DNA of 64,000 bases from assembly GCF_038008325.1 (NCBI RefSeq), contig NZ_JBBOYW010000001.1, positions 2,408,001 to 2,472,000 on the forward strand, given 5' to 3'. The notes beneath the pieces are model-generated. The model saw only the letters and a list, made by a program, of their open reading frames with translations, made no database searches and had not been told where the DNA came from. This document shows, piece after piece, positions 17,537 to 27,207 of the stretch (position 1 is its first letter; every line of letters begins with the position of its first letter). The DNA is from Lysinibacillus sp. FSL K6-0232. GTDB taxonomy: Bacteria; Bacillota; Bacilli; Bacillales_A; Planococcaceae. A program made the position numbers and the translations under genes.

Positions 17537-18469
17537 TTGAGCAATTCACCTGTATACGGGGGACAGGCACAATTAGAGGGTGTGATGTTCGGAGGAAAGG
17601 AACATACGGTTACGGCTATTCGTCGTAACGATGATTCTATTGATTATTATCATTTTAAAAAAGTACAAAAACCGATGTTACAAAAGCTTAAAAAAATACC
17701 ATTTGTACGAGGCGTTGTTGCCCTTATTGAATCAGCGGGCCTAGGCTCACGTCATATGCAATTTGCAGGAGATCGTTATGATGTAACACCTGGTGAGGAA
17801 GAAGACCATAAAGAAGAAGGCTCAAAGCTTCAAATGATCTTAGGAGTTGCTGTAGTTGGTGTGCTATCCTTTTTATTTGGAAAATTTGCCTTTACACTGA
17901 TTCCTGTGTTTCTCGCTGATTTTTTCTCCAAATGGATTGACAGCAAAACAGGACAAATTTTACTAGAAAGTGGTTTTAAACTACTATTACTATTAATCTA
18001 TTTATACTTTATCTCTTTAACGCCATTAATCAAACGCGTATTCCAATACCATGGCGCTGAACACAAAGTAATTAACTGCTATGAGGCAGGCTTAGATATT
18101 ACAGTAGAAAATGTCCAAGCACAATCACGTCTACACTATCGTTGTGGTAGTAGCTTTATCCTTTTCACAGTCTTTGTCGGCATGTTTTTATACTTCTTCG
18201 TGCCAACTGACCCACTATGGCTACGCATTGTAGACCGTATTTTATTAATCCCTGTTGTCCTAGGCGTTTCATTTGAAGTATTACAAGCAACAAATGCTTG
18301 CCGTAACCTTCCTGTGCTACGCTTCCTTGGCTACCCTGGTTTATGGCTGCAATTACTAACAACACGCGAGCCAAAGGACGATCAAGTAGAAGTAGCCATT
18401 GCATCCTTTAATATGCTACGTCAAGTAGAACAAAAACCTGAAATCGCAGCAACATTGCATCATGATTAA
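17537..18469 (+). CDS. yqhQ: DUF1385 membrane protein YqhQ
   Basis: Conserved membrane protein; B. subtilis YqhQ has the same signature PVYGGQAxxEGVMFGGKxHTVTAIRR. Two or three membrane segments lie in the middle (about 110-175) and one at about 205-245, with the metal-like motif QYHGAEHKVINCYEAG and the segment YRCGSSFILFTVF. The frame is open to ATG 17498, but a -10-like TACAAT sits just before it with no ribosome site, whereas TTG 17537 has a GTGGTG site; I take the TTG, giving 310 residues. Molecular function not established. Divergent from yqhR. Confidence 0.88.
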   Translation: MSNSPVYGGQAQLEGVMFGGKEHTVTAIRRNDDSIDYYHFKKVQKPMLQKLKKIPFVRGVVALIESAGLGSRHMQFAGDRYDVTPGEEEDHKEEGSKLQMILGVAVVGVLSFLFGKFAFTLIPVFLADFFSKWIDSKTGQILLESGFKLLLLLIYLYFISLTPLIKRVFQYHGAEHKVINCYEAGLDITVENVQAQSRLHYRCGSSFILFTVFVGMFLYFFVPTDPLWLRIVDRILLIPVVLGVSFEVLQATNACRNLPVLRFLGYPGLWLQLLTTREPKDDQVEVAIASFNMLRQVEQKPEIAATLHHD

Positions 18470-18470
18470 A

Positions 18471-18520
18471 AAACCCCGAATAGTGAACACGTTCATAAAA
18501 CGTGTCCTATTCGAGGTTTT
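18471..18520. terminator. Bidirectional terminator
   Basis: AACCCCGAATAG pairs with CTATTCGAGGTT, with an inner ACACGTT/AACGTGT helix, and is followed by TTTTTC; between convergent yqhQ and the acyl-CoA dehydrogenase gene. Confidence 0.85.
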
Positions 18521-18526
18521 TCTTTC

Positions 18527-19624
18527 TTATTTTAATAATTGTCTAGCAATAATAACACGCTGGATTTGATTCGTTCCATCATAGATTTGCGTTACTTTTG
18601 CATCACGCATCATTCTTTCAAGCGGATACATTGTTGTAAATCCGTTTCCTCCCAGAAGCTGTACAGCATCTGTCGTCACTTGCATCGCCACATCTGTAGC
18701 ATAGTATTTTGCCATTGATGCATATTTTTCCATCTCATCTGTCTGCCCGTCAATATGCTCAGTAGCCGCCTTTACTAACAGCTCTGCCGTCACAATTTTC
18801 GTGCCTAGCTCTGCTAGCATACCTTGAATCATCGGCTGTTCACTCAATGGTTTGCCAAATTGGTTGCGTGCTTTTAAATAATCGAGTGCAATTTGAAAAG
18901 CCCCCTTCGCAATACCAACTCCTTGTGCACCTACTAATGTTCTACTTCTATTGAATGTCTTCATTAATAGCTTAAAGCCAGACCCTTCACTCCCTAGCAG
19001 ATTATCTTTTGGCACACGTACCTGATCGAAAATAACAGTACCTACACTTGATCCTCTTACCCCAAGTGTCCTTACACATTCACCAAACTCCAAGCCTGAA
19101 GCAGCAGCATCTACAATAAAGAAGCTCAACCCCCTAGTAGGATGCTCTCCTGTTCGTGCTAATACTAAATAAGCGCCCGCTTCTCCAGCATTTGTAATAA
19201 AACACTTTTCTCCAGTGAGAATATAGCTACCCTCGTCATACACTGCTTGCGTTTGAATATTCGCAACATCTGAGCCAGCTTGTTCCTCCGTTACACAAAA
19301 CGCTCCCGGATACTTGCCCTCCGCTAATGCACGTAAATAATTAGCTTTTTGCTCCTCATTGCCTCCTAAATCTAGTAAACAAGTTGTTAACGCCTGTGTG
19401 CATAATAAAACAGAAGTTGAGGCACATACTTTCGCTACTTCTTCCACCGCCTGAGCACTTGCATAAAAGGATTGCTCGGAACCACCATATTTTTTGGCAA
19501 TATGTAAACCAAACAGCCCTTCATCTGCTAATAAATGAAAGTTTTCATGAGGAAAGCTTTGCATTTCATCAACTTGTTGTGCATTAGCTTGTATTTTTTC
19601 AATAACATGTCCTATTGCTAGCAT
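18527..19624 (-). CDS. Acyl-CoA dehydrogenase, atypical Asp at catalytic base
   Basis: FAD enzyme making the alpha,beta double bond in acyl-CoA. 365 residues with the three usual domains: FAD contacts CVTEEQAGSDVANIQTQAV and GEKCFITNAGEAG, then FNRSRTLVGAQGVGIAKGA and the tail VQLLGGNGFTTMYPLERMMR. The usual catalytic Glu in IYEGT is Asp here (TQIYDGTNQIQR; codon GAT). The N-terminus is about 10 residues shorter than most relatives, but ATG 19624 is the only good start. Last gene of the seven-gene operon that begins with the acyl-CoA synthetase. Confidence 0.92.
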   Translation of the reverse strand: MLAIGHVIEKIQANAQQVDEMQSFPHENFHLLADEGLFGLHIAKKYGGSEQSFYASAQAVEEVAKVCASTSVLLCTQALTTCLLDLGGNEEQKANYLRALAEGKYPGAFCVTEEQAGSDVANIQTQAVYDEGSYILTGEKCFITNAGEAGAYLVLARTGEHPTRGLSFFIVDAAASGLEFGECVRTLGVRGSSVGTVIFDQVRVPKDNLLGSEGSGFKLLMKTFNRSRTLVGAQGVGIAKGAFQIALDYLKARNQFGKPLSEQPMIQGMLAELGTKIVTAELLVKAATEHIDGQTDEMEKYASMAKYYATDVAMQVTTDAVQLLGGNGFTTMYPLERMMRDAKVTQIYDGTNQIQRVIIARQLLK

Positions 19625-19651
19625 ACAGAATAACCCTCTCCTTCTTATCCA

Positions 19652-20494
19652 TTAATAATCATAAAAGCCTTTACCTGATTTACGCCCTAAATGCCCTGCC
19701 TCTACCATTCTCTTTAACAATGGGCATGGTCGATATTTAGAATCGCTAAATCCATCGTACAAGCTTTCTAATGCATATAAAGTCGTATCCAAACCACACT
19801 GATCCGCTAAACGTAGCGGTCCAATTGGATGATTCGCACCAAGCATCAAGCCTCGATCTACCTCCTCTGGGGCTGTCCCTTCCATCACAAGATATGCAGC
19901 TTCATTCATCATTGGTAATAAAATACGATTCACAATAAAGCCTGGATAATCCTGTGCAATAACGGTTTCTTTATGAATTTCCTTGCCATACTGCTGCGCA
20001 CGCTTTAATGTTTCTTCAGACGTTTCAATAGATGTGACAATTTCCAACAATCTCATAATTGGCACTGGGCTAAAAAAATGTAGACCAATTACTTTCTCAG
20101 GTCTTTTTGTCACAGAGCCAATAGCTGCAATAGACAGGGAGGAAGTATTACTTGCTAAGATAGCGTTCGGCTGAACTATCTCATCTAGCATTTTAAATAC
20201 CTCTTGTTTAATAGCTAATTTTTCTGGAACGGCTTCAATGACTAAATCAACATTTTTCCCAAGCTTTATATCTGATGTATAATGAATATTTGCATAAATT
20301 TTCTGCTCATCTTCTAGTGTATATTTTTCTTTTTTTAGCATTGATTGAATACTCTTTGTAATATAATTTCTTCCTCTAGCCAAATCAGCCTCTGTTCGAT
20401 CTGTTAAAATCACCTGAAAACCAGCTAAAGCAAATACTTGCGCAATTCCACTTCCCATTAAACCTGCACCAACGACCATTACTTGTTGCTCCAT
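19652..20494 (-). CDS. 3-hydroxybutyryl-CoA dehydrogenase
   Basis: NAD-dependent oxidation of (S)-3-hydroxyacyl-CoA to 3-oxoacyl-CoA, third step of beta-oxidation. 280 residues: N-terminal Rossmann fold with VVGAGLMGSGIAQVFALAGF, the catalytic region ASNTSSLSIAAIGSVTKRPE and IGLHFFSPVPIMRLLEIV (catalytic His), then the helical C-terminal domain with GFIVNRILLPMMNEA and GRKSGKGFYDY. Lies 11 nt after the thiolase gene. Close in type to MmgB/Hbd. Confidence 0.95.
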   Translation of the reverse strand: MEQQVMVVGAGLMGSGIAQVFALAGFQVILTDRTEADLARGRNYITKSIQSMLKKEKYTLEDEQKIYANIHYTSDIKLGKNVDLVIEAVPEKLAIKQEVFKMLDEIVQPNAILASNTSSLSIAAIGSVTKRPEKVIGLHFFSPVPIMRLLEIVTSIETSEETLKRAQQYGKEIHKETVIAQDYPGFIVNRILLPMMNEAAYLVMEGTAPEEVDRGLMLGANHPIGPLRLADQCGLDTTLYALESLYDGFSDSKYRPCPLLKRMVEAGHLGRKSGKGFYDY

Positions 20495-20505
20495 ATGTTC
20501 ATCTC

Positions 20506-21699
20506 CTATTCTGCTAAGTTATCCTGTACATTTTTTATAATAACAGCGGCTCCCTGTCCGCCTCCAATACATAACGTTGCCAATCCATATGATAAGTTTC
20601 GTTTTTGTAACTCATGAACTAAGGACACGATAATACGAGAGCCTGAACTACCAACAGGATGCCCTAATGCCACAGCGCCACCATTGACATTCACAATATT
20701 AGGATTCATATCTAATTCTTTCATCACAGCTAGAGCCTGTGCGGCAAAAGCTTCATTTAGTTCAATTAAATCTATGCTCTCTAGTGTTAAATTTGCCTTT
20801 TCTAAAGCTTTCCGTGTAGCAGGTACAGGACCAATGCCCATCACACTTGGCTCGACACCTGCCGAAGCTACTGAAATAATTTCTGCAAGCGGCTGCAAAT
20901 TATATTTCCTTAGTGCATGTTCCGAAACGATTAACATAATAGAAGCTCCATCGTTCAAGCCAGAAGAATTTCCAGCCGTGACAGTGCCACCCTCTTTTAA
21001 AAAGACAGGTTTTAAATTTTTCAAAGCCTCGACTGTCGTTTCACGAGGATGTTCATCCTTTGTAAACCATTTAGAGGGACTCACTTCAATTGGGACAATT
21101 TCCTTTTCAAATAACCCTTGCTGAATAGCATTTAATGCTTTATTTTGGCTATTGACTGAAAACTGGTCTTGTTCTTCCCTTGAAATATTGTATTGTTGTG
21201 CTAAATTTTCTGCCGTAATGCCCATATGATAGTTTTCCATTGCACAAATCAAGCCATCATATAATAAGCTATCTTCTAGATGCATAGACCCCATTTTTTT
21301 ACCATCGCGACCGTCTAATAAAATATGCGGAACATTGCTCATGCTTTCTGTGCCACCCGCGAGTATAATTTCCGCTTCACCAGCTTTGATTTGTTGATAG
21401 GCTAACGACACCGAACGCATACCTGATGCGCATTGTTTATTAACCGTCATAGCAGGGATGGATTTTGGAAGACCTGCCTTTATCGCAGCTTGCCGAGCAG
21501 GATTTCCCTTCCCCCCTGCTTGATAGACATTGCCAATAATAACCTCGTCAATTTGTTCCAAGGGTATTTCTACATTTTCTATGAGCGCTTTTATCGTAGC
21601 AGCTGATAAATCAGAGGAATTGAAATATTTTAAGCTTCCACCAAATCTACCGACTGCTGTTCTTAAAGCTGATACAATATATACCTTATTCAATTTCAT
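20506..21699 (-). CDS. Acetyl-CoA C-acyltransferase (thiolase)
   Basis: Cleaves 3-oxoacyl-CoA with CoA to acetyl-CoA and a shortened acyl-CoA; biosynthetic direction is also possible. 397 residues with the nucleophilic Cys in VNKQCASGMRSV (about 89), NSSGLNDGASIMLIVSE, VNVNGGAVALGHPVGSSGSR with the catalytic His, and the second catalytic Cys in LATLCIGGGQGAAVII. Its start overlaps the thioesterase stop by 4 nt (ATGA). Confidence 0.96.
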   Translation of the reverse strand: MKLNKVYIVSALRTAVGRFGGSLKYFNSSDLSAATIKALIENVEIPLEQIDEVIIGNVYQAGGKGNPARQAAIKAGLPKSIPAMTVNKQCASGMRSVSLAYQQIKAGEAEIILAGGTESMSNVPHILLDGRDGKKMGSMHLEDSLLYDGLICAMENYHMGITAENLAQQYNISREEQDQFSVNSQNKALNAIQQGLFEKEIVPIEVSPSKWFTKDEHPRETTVEALKNLKPVFLKEGGTVTAGNSSGLNDGASIMLIVSEHALRKYNLQPLAEIISVASAGVEPSVMGIGPVPATRKALEKANLTLESIDLIELNEAFAAQALAVMKELDMNPNIVNVNGGAVALGHPVGSSGSRIIVSLVHELQKRNLSYGLATLCIGGGQGAAVIIKNVQDNLAE

Positions 21700-22106
21700 C
21701 CACCTACTCCCTCATTATTCTTTTTATGCTTTTCTAATTGCTGACGTAGCTCCTCTGGAATAGGCTCTGCTTTTCTAGTTGTCTTGTTAAAATTGACATA
21801 GGTAGCTGTTCCTCTACTACATAATTGGTTGTTTTGATACATTTCTTCCTCAATAAGATAGCTAGAGTTCCGAATTTCTTTGATATACGTATGGATCGTG
21901 ACATCTTGTCCATAGTGAATTTCATTGATGTAATCAACGTTTAAATTAACGACAACACACTTCCAATTATCAAAGGATAGCGTAGGTGTAAAAATTTCAA
22001 AAATACCCTTTCGACCAGCTTCAAACCAAATAGGTACAACGGTATTATTAATATGACCCATTCCATCCGTTTCGGATACTCGTGGTGTAATAACTGTTGT
22101 AAACAT
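21696..22106 (-). CDS. Acyl-CoA thioesterase, 4HBT hot-dog fold
   Basis: Predicted to hydrolyse acyl-CoA thioesters. 136 residues: RVSETDGMGHINNTVVPIWF carries the Asp of the 4HBT active site, followed by VVVNLNVDYINEIHYGQDV and a C-terminal strand region ending EPIPEELRQQL. ATG 22106 has an AAGGAAGGTG site; a GTG two codons upstream overlaps that site. A thioesterase inside a degradative operon may recycle CoA or release dead-end acyl groups. Confidence 0.88.
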   Translation of the reverse strand: MFTTVITPRVSETDGMGHINNTVVPIWFEAGRKGIFEIFTPTLSFDNWKCVVVNLNVDYINEIHYGQDVTIHTYIKEIRNSSYLIEEEMYQNNQLCSRGTATYVNFNKTTRKAEPIPEELRQQLEKHKKNNEGVGG

Positions 22107-22140
22107 AAGCACCTTCCTTATCTATAAAATTGAAAAAATA

Positions 22141-23439
22141 TTATGTGAATAGTGTAAATAAAATAATTGCTAGGGCTGTGGCACACATCGTTAGAACGAC
22201 GGCCATCATCGCAACAGGCAAATAGGCTCGTTTAAAGGTGTCATGACAAATATTTTTAATCGTTGTCACAATATAACCATTGTGAGGAAGTGATGCCAAG
22301 CCATCTGATGCCATAACAGAAACACGATGTAATGCGCCTGGATCAACGCCCATATTTAAGTAAATTGGCGATAAAATCGGAAGAGCAATTCCTAAACCAC
22401 CTGATGCTGAACCTGTTAAACCTGCTATTAAATTTATACAGATTGCTAGGCTTAATAATGGCGGTCCTGGAATTTGTAACACTGCGTCTACAATTTGTGT
22501 AAAGCCAGATGTAACAGCCGCTACTTTCCCAAAGGCAATGACCGCACTCGTATTACATGCTGCCAAAATAGCATCATTTGCTCCACGCTCTAAAACTCGC
22601 CAAAAGTCTGTAATATATCTAAACATCGTTACACAGGCAACAACGATTGCCCCTAGTAAAGCAAAAATAGCTGCTGAGGTTGCGGAAAACATTTGTGAAT
22701 ACGTAACCATTCCAGCCACTACGACGACAATTGGAAGTATTGCTAAGAAGATACTTGGTAATTTCTCTTTTTCTCTTTCATTTAATTCTGCATCACTAGC
22801 ATGTGCTTCGAACTTTTCGCCTCTTTTAACGGAGCGACTGATCGCAAAGTGTAACCATAAAGACCCTACTGCAAAATTAAAGATAGAAACAATCATTCCA
22901 ATCCAAAAGCCTGAATACGGGGTTGTTCCAAAAAATTCTGTTGGCATAATGTTTTGAATTTCAGGTGAACCTGGTAAAAACATCGTAAACGTTACCGAAC
23001 CAAACACCAAAGCTGCTGGTATAAACCGTCTTGGCAAATCGGCTGTTCTAAACAATGAAACTGCTAGAGGATACACAGCAAAACCAACAACAAACAATGA
23101 TACGCCACCATAGGTCATAATAGCACAGGCTAATACAACAGCCATAACAGCGCCTTTCGGTCCAATCACTTTCATAACCCATGTTGCAATGGATTCTGCG
23201 GCCCCTGTTTCTCCCATCACTTTACCAAAAACAGCCCCTAGTAAGAAGAGCAAGAAATAGGATGCAAAATAGCCTGTAAAACCATTCATATATGTTCCCG
23301 TCATGGCTTCCACAACATCCTGACCAGACGTTATGGCTACAAATACACTCGCTATAATAGCACTAATAATGATGTTGATTCCTCGAACGGTCATATAAAT
23401 CAAAATGGCTAAGCCAATCATTAACATAATTACGCTCAT
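22141..23439 (-). CDS. GntP-family organic acid permease
   Basis: 432-residue membrane protein with about 12-13 hydrophobic segments. The GntP/ion-transporter pattern is seen in LLFLLGAVFGKVMGETGAAE, AIMTYGGVSLFVVGFAVYPL, MFLPGSPEIQNIMPTEFF and LTGSASGGLGIALPILSPIY. Relatives take up gluconate, 3-hydroxybutyrate or other hydroxy- and short-chain acids with protons. Between enoyl-CoA hydratase and thioesterase genes it probably imports the acid that the operon activates. Substrate not resolved. Confidence 0.85.
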   Translation of the reverse strand: MSVIMLMIGLAILIYMTVRGINIIISAIIASVFVAITSGQDVVEAMTGTYMNGFTGYFASYFLLFLLGAVFGKVMGETGAAESIATWVMKVIGPKGAVMAVVLACAIMTYGGVSLFVVGFAVYPLAVSLFRTADLPRRFIPAALVFGSVTFTMFLPGSPEIQNIMPTEFFGTTPYSGFWIGMIVSIFNFAVGSLWLHFAISRSVKRGEKFEAHASDAELNEREKEKLPSIFLAILPIVVVVAGMVTYSQMFSATSAAIFALLGAIVVACVTMFRYITDFWRVLERGANDAILAACNTSAVIAFGKVAAVTSGFTQIVDAVLQIPGPPLLSLAICINLIAGLTGSASGGLGIALPILSPIYLNMGVDPGALHRVSVMASDGLASLPHNGYIVTTIKNICHDTFKRAYLPVAMMAVVLTMCATALAIILFTLFT

Positions 23440-23472
23440 AGGTTACCTCCTTTTGTTTTTCCTATAGTATTT

Positions 23473-24285
23473 TTATTCTTCTACCTTCGTATGTTGATTA
23501 AACATTGGCTTTCTTTTTTCGATAAATGCGCCAACTCCTTCAAAGGCATCTGGATGTTGAAAGACATCATAGAATAGTTCTGCCTCATGCTGAATTCCTT
23601 CCGCTATAGAATGATCAGCGCCATACATCATAGCCTCCTTTATCTTGCTAAGCGTATAGCTTGACTTCATCGCCAACTGCTTCGCCCACTCCTTAGCACC
23701 AGTAAGCCCTTCATTGGAAGCGGTTACCTTATTGACTAAGCCAAGTGTAAAGGCGTCCTGCGCGTCAATACTTCCTCCGAAAAATATAAGCTCCTTTGCT
23801 TTCGACATGCCAATCAATCTTGGTAATCGCTGTGTACCTCCCCCACCTGGGAAAATACCTAAATTAATTTCAGGCAGTCCTATTTTTGCATGCTGTTCAG
23901 CAATTCGAAAATCACAGCATAATGCTAATTCACACCCTCCACCAAGCGTCAGACCATTTAATACAGCAATTGTAGGCTTAGGGAAACGATCAATATAATT
24001 ATAGAGCTGATGATTTGCATAAACATGTCTATCCATCTGCTTATCCCCTAGCCATGTTGGAAATTCTTTTATATCAGCACCAGCCATAAACGCCTTTTGT
24101 CCAGCGCTTGTTAAAATCACAACTCTGATCGTATCATTTTTTTCAATTTGTTGGAAAGCATGCAATAAACCTTCTACAACCTTTTTTCCTAAAACATTTA
24201 ATGGTGGATGATTGATTTGAACAGTTGCTATATGATTCTCTATCGTGACAGCTACTACGTTTGGATAATTAGCCATTTGCTTCAT
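23473..24285 (-). CDS. Enoyl-CoA hydratase/isomerase
   Basis: Crotonase-fold hydratase adding water to 2-enoyl-CoA. 270 residues: oxyanion-hole loop AFMAGADIKEF, first catalytic Glu in LTLGGGCELALCCDFRIAEQ, second in KIGLPEINLGIFPGGGGTQR. ATG 24285 sits behind GAGGAG but close to it; ATG 24276 (MANYPNVV) is the alternative. The gene overlaps the end of the acyl-CoA synthetase gene, so the two are coupled. Confidence 0.94.
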   Translation of the reverse strand: MKQMANYPNVVAVTIENHIATVQINHPPLNVLGKKVVEGLLHAFQQIEKNDTIRVVILTSAGQKAFMAGADIKEFPTWLGDKQMDRHVYANHQLYNYIDRFPKPTIAVLNGLTLGGGCELALCCDFRIAEQHAKIGLPEINLGIFPGGGGTQRLPRLIGMSKAKELIFFGGSIDAQDAFTLGLVNKVTASNEGLTGAKEWAKQLAMKSSYTLSKIKEAMMYGADHSIAEGIQHEAELFYDVFQHPDAFEGVGAFIEKRKPMFNQHTKVEE

Positions 24286-25906
24286 TCTCTCCTCTTTGTT
24301 GTAATTCCTCATCTACTAGCACTCGACGAAGTAGCTTTCCAGTAGCCGTTTGAGGAAGGCTCTCTCTAAATTCGATACTCCGTGGATATTTATAACTCGC
24401 CATCTTCTCTTTACTCCACGCAATAATGTCCTGTTCTGTGACAGTGCCAGCATATTCATCTTTCAATACAATAAAGGCCTTTACACTTTCACCTCGTTTT
24501 GCATCTGGAATACCGATGACAGCGGCAGCACTTACAGCTGGATGTCTTACGAGCATTACCTCTACATCTTCTGGAAATACACTATAGCCTGAGCATTTAA
24601 TCAGCTCTTTTCTACGCCCTTGGAAAAATAGATGGCCTCGTTCATCGATAAAGCCAATATCACCTGTATGCAGCCAACCATTTTGAATTGCTGTTCGTGT
24701 CGCCTCTGGCTTATTCAAATAGCCTTTGAATACAGCAGGACTTTTAATCAGAATTTCTCCCAGCTGCCCGACTGCCATATCTTCATCCGTATTTTCAGGA
24801 TTGACAATACGAATCTCTGAACCCGGTAATGGTTTACCATGTCCACCAGCTACAATATCATCAAGCGGCATAACTGTATCAGCCGTATGTGTTTCACTTG
24901 AACCATAGGAGATTTCAAAAATCGTAGCATCTGTTAATGCTGTCCAAGCACGCATAATATCTTCTGTTAACGGAATACCAAAGCTTGTACATTGGCAAAT
25001 TTTTAATGTTGAAAAATCAATAGCTTGAGCATTTGGTAGGTTCATGATATCGACATTCATTGGCGTTACAGTATATGTAACAGAAATTTTATACGTTTCA
25101 ATTGCCTCTATTAAAGCCTCCGCAGAGTACCTTGTTAAAATAACAATCGTTCCCCCTGTAAAAATAGGTACATTCACGCTAAAGAGCTTACCAGCAATAT
25201 GACACATCGGCATTACACTTAAATGAATATCATCATGTTGAAAGCCATAACATGCTGCCACACCCTTTGTTTTATAGAAAGCGTTACCATAAGAGAGCAT
25301 GGCACCTTTTGGCAAACCCGTTGAACCCGAAGTGTAAACAATTAAACAAATATCATTTTCCATATCAATAGCTATAGCAGGCACTTCGTCAATTTCTTGC
25401 TGTAAAATGCTCATTAAATCACATGTGCCCTCTATTTTTTCCTTTGAAATAATTGGTTCTGGAAATAAAGGAACTGGCTTTTCTGGTAAAAAATCTGTGT
25501 AATTGGTAACAATAATATGCTCTAAATCTGTTTGATCCTTTATATTTCTAACAACGCCATATAAATGGTCGAGTGTAACAATAGCCCTTGCCCCTAAATC
25601 CTTTATCTCATATTCCAACTCCCACTCTTTAAACATAGGGCTGCACGGACCTTCAATGGCTCCAATTTTTTGTATACCAAGACTGCAAATAATATATTGT
25701 GGACAGTTCTGCATATAGAGAGCTACTTTATCACCCTTTTTAATCCCTTGTTTTTGTAGAAATACAGCGAATCGATCCGATAGTTCGTCTAATTCTTGAT
25801 ATGAAATACGCTTCCCATAATAAATAATGGCATCTTGATGCGGGCGAATTTTTGCATGCTGACGTAAATTTTCATGTAAAGGTTGTTCTTTATATTGATT
25901 TATCAA
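24269..25906 (-). CDS. Acyl-CoA synthetase (AMP-forming), first gene of beta-oxidation operon
   Basis: ANL-superfamily enzyme activating a carboxylic acid to acyl-CoA via acyl-AMP. 545 residues: P-loop LIVYTSGSTGLPKGAMLSYG (about 188-207), YGSSETHTADT, hinge TGDIGFIDERGHLFFQGRRK, and the C-terminal catalytic Lys in QTATGKLLRR. The start is TTG 25906 behind AAGGAGGAG. A 16-bp pseudopalindrome lies immediately upstream of that site, where a bound repressor would block initiation. Chain length and substrate cannot be read from the motifs. Confidence 0.93.
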   Translation of the reverse strand: MINQYKEQPLHENLRQHAKIRPHQDAIIYYGKRISYQELDELSDRFAVFLQKQGIKKGDKVALYMQNCPQYIICSLGIQKIGAIEGPCSPMFKEWELEYEIKDLGARAIVTLDHLYGVVRNIKDQTDLEHIIVTNYTDFLPEKPVPLFPEPIISKEKIEGTCDLMSILQQEIDEVPAIAIDMENDICLIVYTSGSTGLPKGAMLSYGNAFYKTKGVAACYGFQHDDIHLSVMPMCHIAGKLFSVNVPIFTGGTIVILTRYSAEALIEAIETYKISVTYTVTPMNVDIMNLPNAQAIDFSTLKICQCTSFGIPLTEDIMRAWTALTDATIFEISYGSSETHTADTVMPLDDIVAGGHGKPLPGSEIRIVNPENTDEDMAVGQLGEILIKSPAVFKGYLNKPEATRTAIQNGWLHTGDIGFIDERGHLFFQGRRKELIKCSGYSVFPEDVEVMLVRHPAVSAAAVIGIPDAKRGESVKAFIVLKDEYAGTVTEQDIIAWSKEKMASYKYPRSIEFRESLPQTATGKLLRRVLVDEELQQRGENEANG

Positions 25907-25921
25907 ATAAAACTCCTCCTT

Positions 25922-25937
25922 ATGACTACGTATTCAT
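25922..25937. promoter_or_regulatory. Putative LacI-type operator of the acyl-CoA operon
   Basis: ATGACTACGTATTCAT is a near-perfect 16-bp pseudopalindrome centred on TACGTA (one unpaired position pair). It abuts the ribosome site of the acyl-CoA synthetase gene. The same motif occurs twice before the aldehyde dehydrogenase gene, and a LacI-family gene lies between, so this is likely its operator. By inference only. Confidence 0.7.
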
Positions 25938-26178
25938 TTTAATTTCTGCTCTGTACAAGTATTAATATATGTTTCCGTTTAGAAAAAAGTCAACAGTTTT
26001 TTGAAAATTAAATATTTTACAATTTCTTCTTTCTATATGTTTTCTAGCTAAAATGCAGCTTTCTACATTGACTATTTTTTTTCATTCTCCCCTCTATTTC
26101 TAGTGCTTATCATCAGGCGGCTGTTGTATATTTACGCTAATTCAACTATATTAAAATTATGAGAAGGAGGAATTTACC
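25938..26178. other. Divergent promoter region between acyl-CoA synthetase and LacI genes
   Basis: AT-rich, no coding frame. CTTGTACAG at about 25951-25959 (minus CTTGTACAG) also occurs before the aldehyde dehydrogenase gene near 27238 and may be a shared -35-like element. No convincing -10 partner was fixed. Confidence 0.4.
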
Positions 26179-27186
26179 ATGGTGTCATCTAAAGATGTAG
26201 CAAAGAAAGCAGGGGTATCACAAACAACTGTTTCACGTGTACTCAACACACCAGAACTAGTTAAAAAACCTACAATAGATAAAGTGATGCGTGCTATTGA
26301 GGAATTGAATTATATTCCAAATGCCAATGCTCGCTCTCTTGTACAAAATAAAACGAAAACGATAGCCCTTTTGTCTGGCCCTATCCATAACCCATTTTTT
26401 GTTGACACAACAACAGCTATTATTAACTATGCAAACGAGCAGGGCTATCGGGTACATGTCCAATATGTAGATGACGATCGCTTGCAAGAGGCATATACGT
26501 CTATTCTTGAAAATAAAGTAGATGGTGTTATTCTCTCATGCATTTTTTGGGAGGACCCAATGTTTTTTAAATTAAAGCAACTCGATATCCCATTTATTAC
26601 GTACAATCGAAGACATAAAAACAATGAATTTTTTGTAGAGATTGATAATTTTTATGCTGGTTACTTAGCTGCTCAGCATTTGCTGGAGCTTGGACATACG
26701 GCTATTTCTTGGGTTGGTGGTCCACAAAATCGCAGCACATTCAAGGAGCGATATGCAGGGTTTTTAAAGGCGCTTGAGGATTATAATATCGCTAAAAATG
26801 ATGATTATATTTTTACAATAGATACGTCGAAACAATCCATTCAAGGTCTCTTTCAACATATAACTTCACTAGGTCAGCAGCCAACAGGCATCTGTGCAGC
26901 AACGGACTCCATCGCTCTTCATTTACTCGATTGCTTCATCACAAAAAATTTAAAAGTACCAGATGATATCAGTATCATAGGCATTGATAATGTGGATTTA
27001 AGTAAGCATGGAATGATTCAATTAACAACAGTCGGTAGCATTTTAGAAGAGAATTTAGGATTTTTAGCTATTAAAGAATTGTTTGAAATGATTGAAAATA
27101 AAAAAAATAGTTGCGTTCGTATTACAAAGCCTGTTAAAGTATTTAATAGGCGCACAACAGGTGCCCCAAAACAAACTATTAAATAG
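26179..27186 (+). CDS. LacI-family transcriptional regulator
   Basis: 335 residues: N-terminal LacI helix-turn-helix DVAKKAGVSQTTVSRVLNTP (about 5-24) with hinge NYIPNANARSLV, then a periplasmic-binding-protein-like effector domain with TIALLSGPIHNPFF and CAATDSIALHLLDCF. Good AGGAGG site. It lies between a divergent beta-oxidation operon and a co-directional dehydrogenase operon; a common operator-like motif precedes both, so it probably represses them until a pathway intermediate binds. LacI regulators usually sense sugars or related small molecules, so the effector may not be an acyl-CoA. Confidence 0.93.
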   Translation: MVSSKDVAKKAGVSQTTVSRVLNTPELVKKPTIDKVMRAIEELNYIPNANARSLVQNKTKTIALLSGPIHNPFFVDTTTAIINYANEQGYRVHVQYVDDDRLQEAYTSILENKVDGVILSCIFWEDPMFFKLKQLDIPFITYNRRHKNNEFFVEIDNFYAGYLAAQHLLELGHTAISWVGGPQNRSTFKERYAGFLKALEDYNIAKNDDYIFTIDTSKQSIQGLFQHITSLGQQPTGICAATDSIALHLLDCFITKNLKVPDDISIIGIDNVDLSKHGMIQLTTVGSILEENLGFLAIKELFEMIENKKNSCVRITKPVKVFNRRTTGAPKQTIK

Positions 27187-27207
27187 TTTGTTTCTTTTTA
27201 TCATCGA

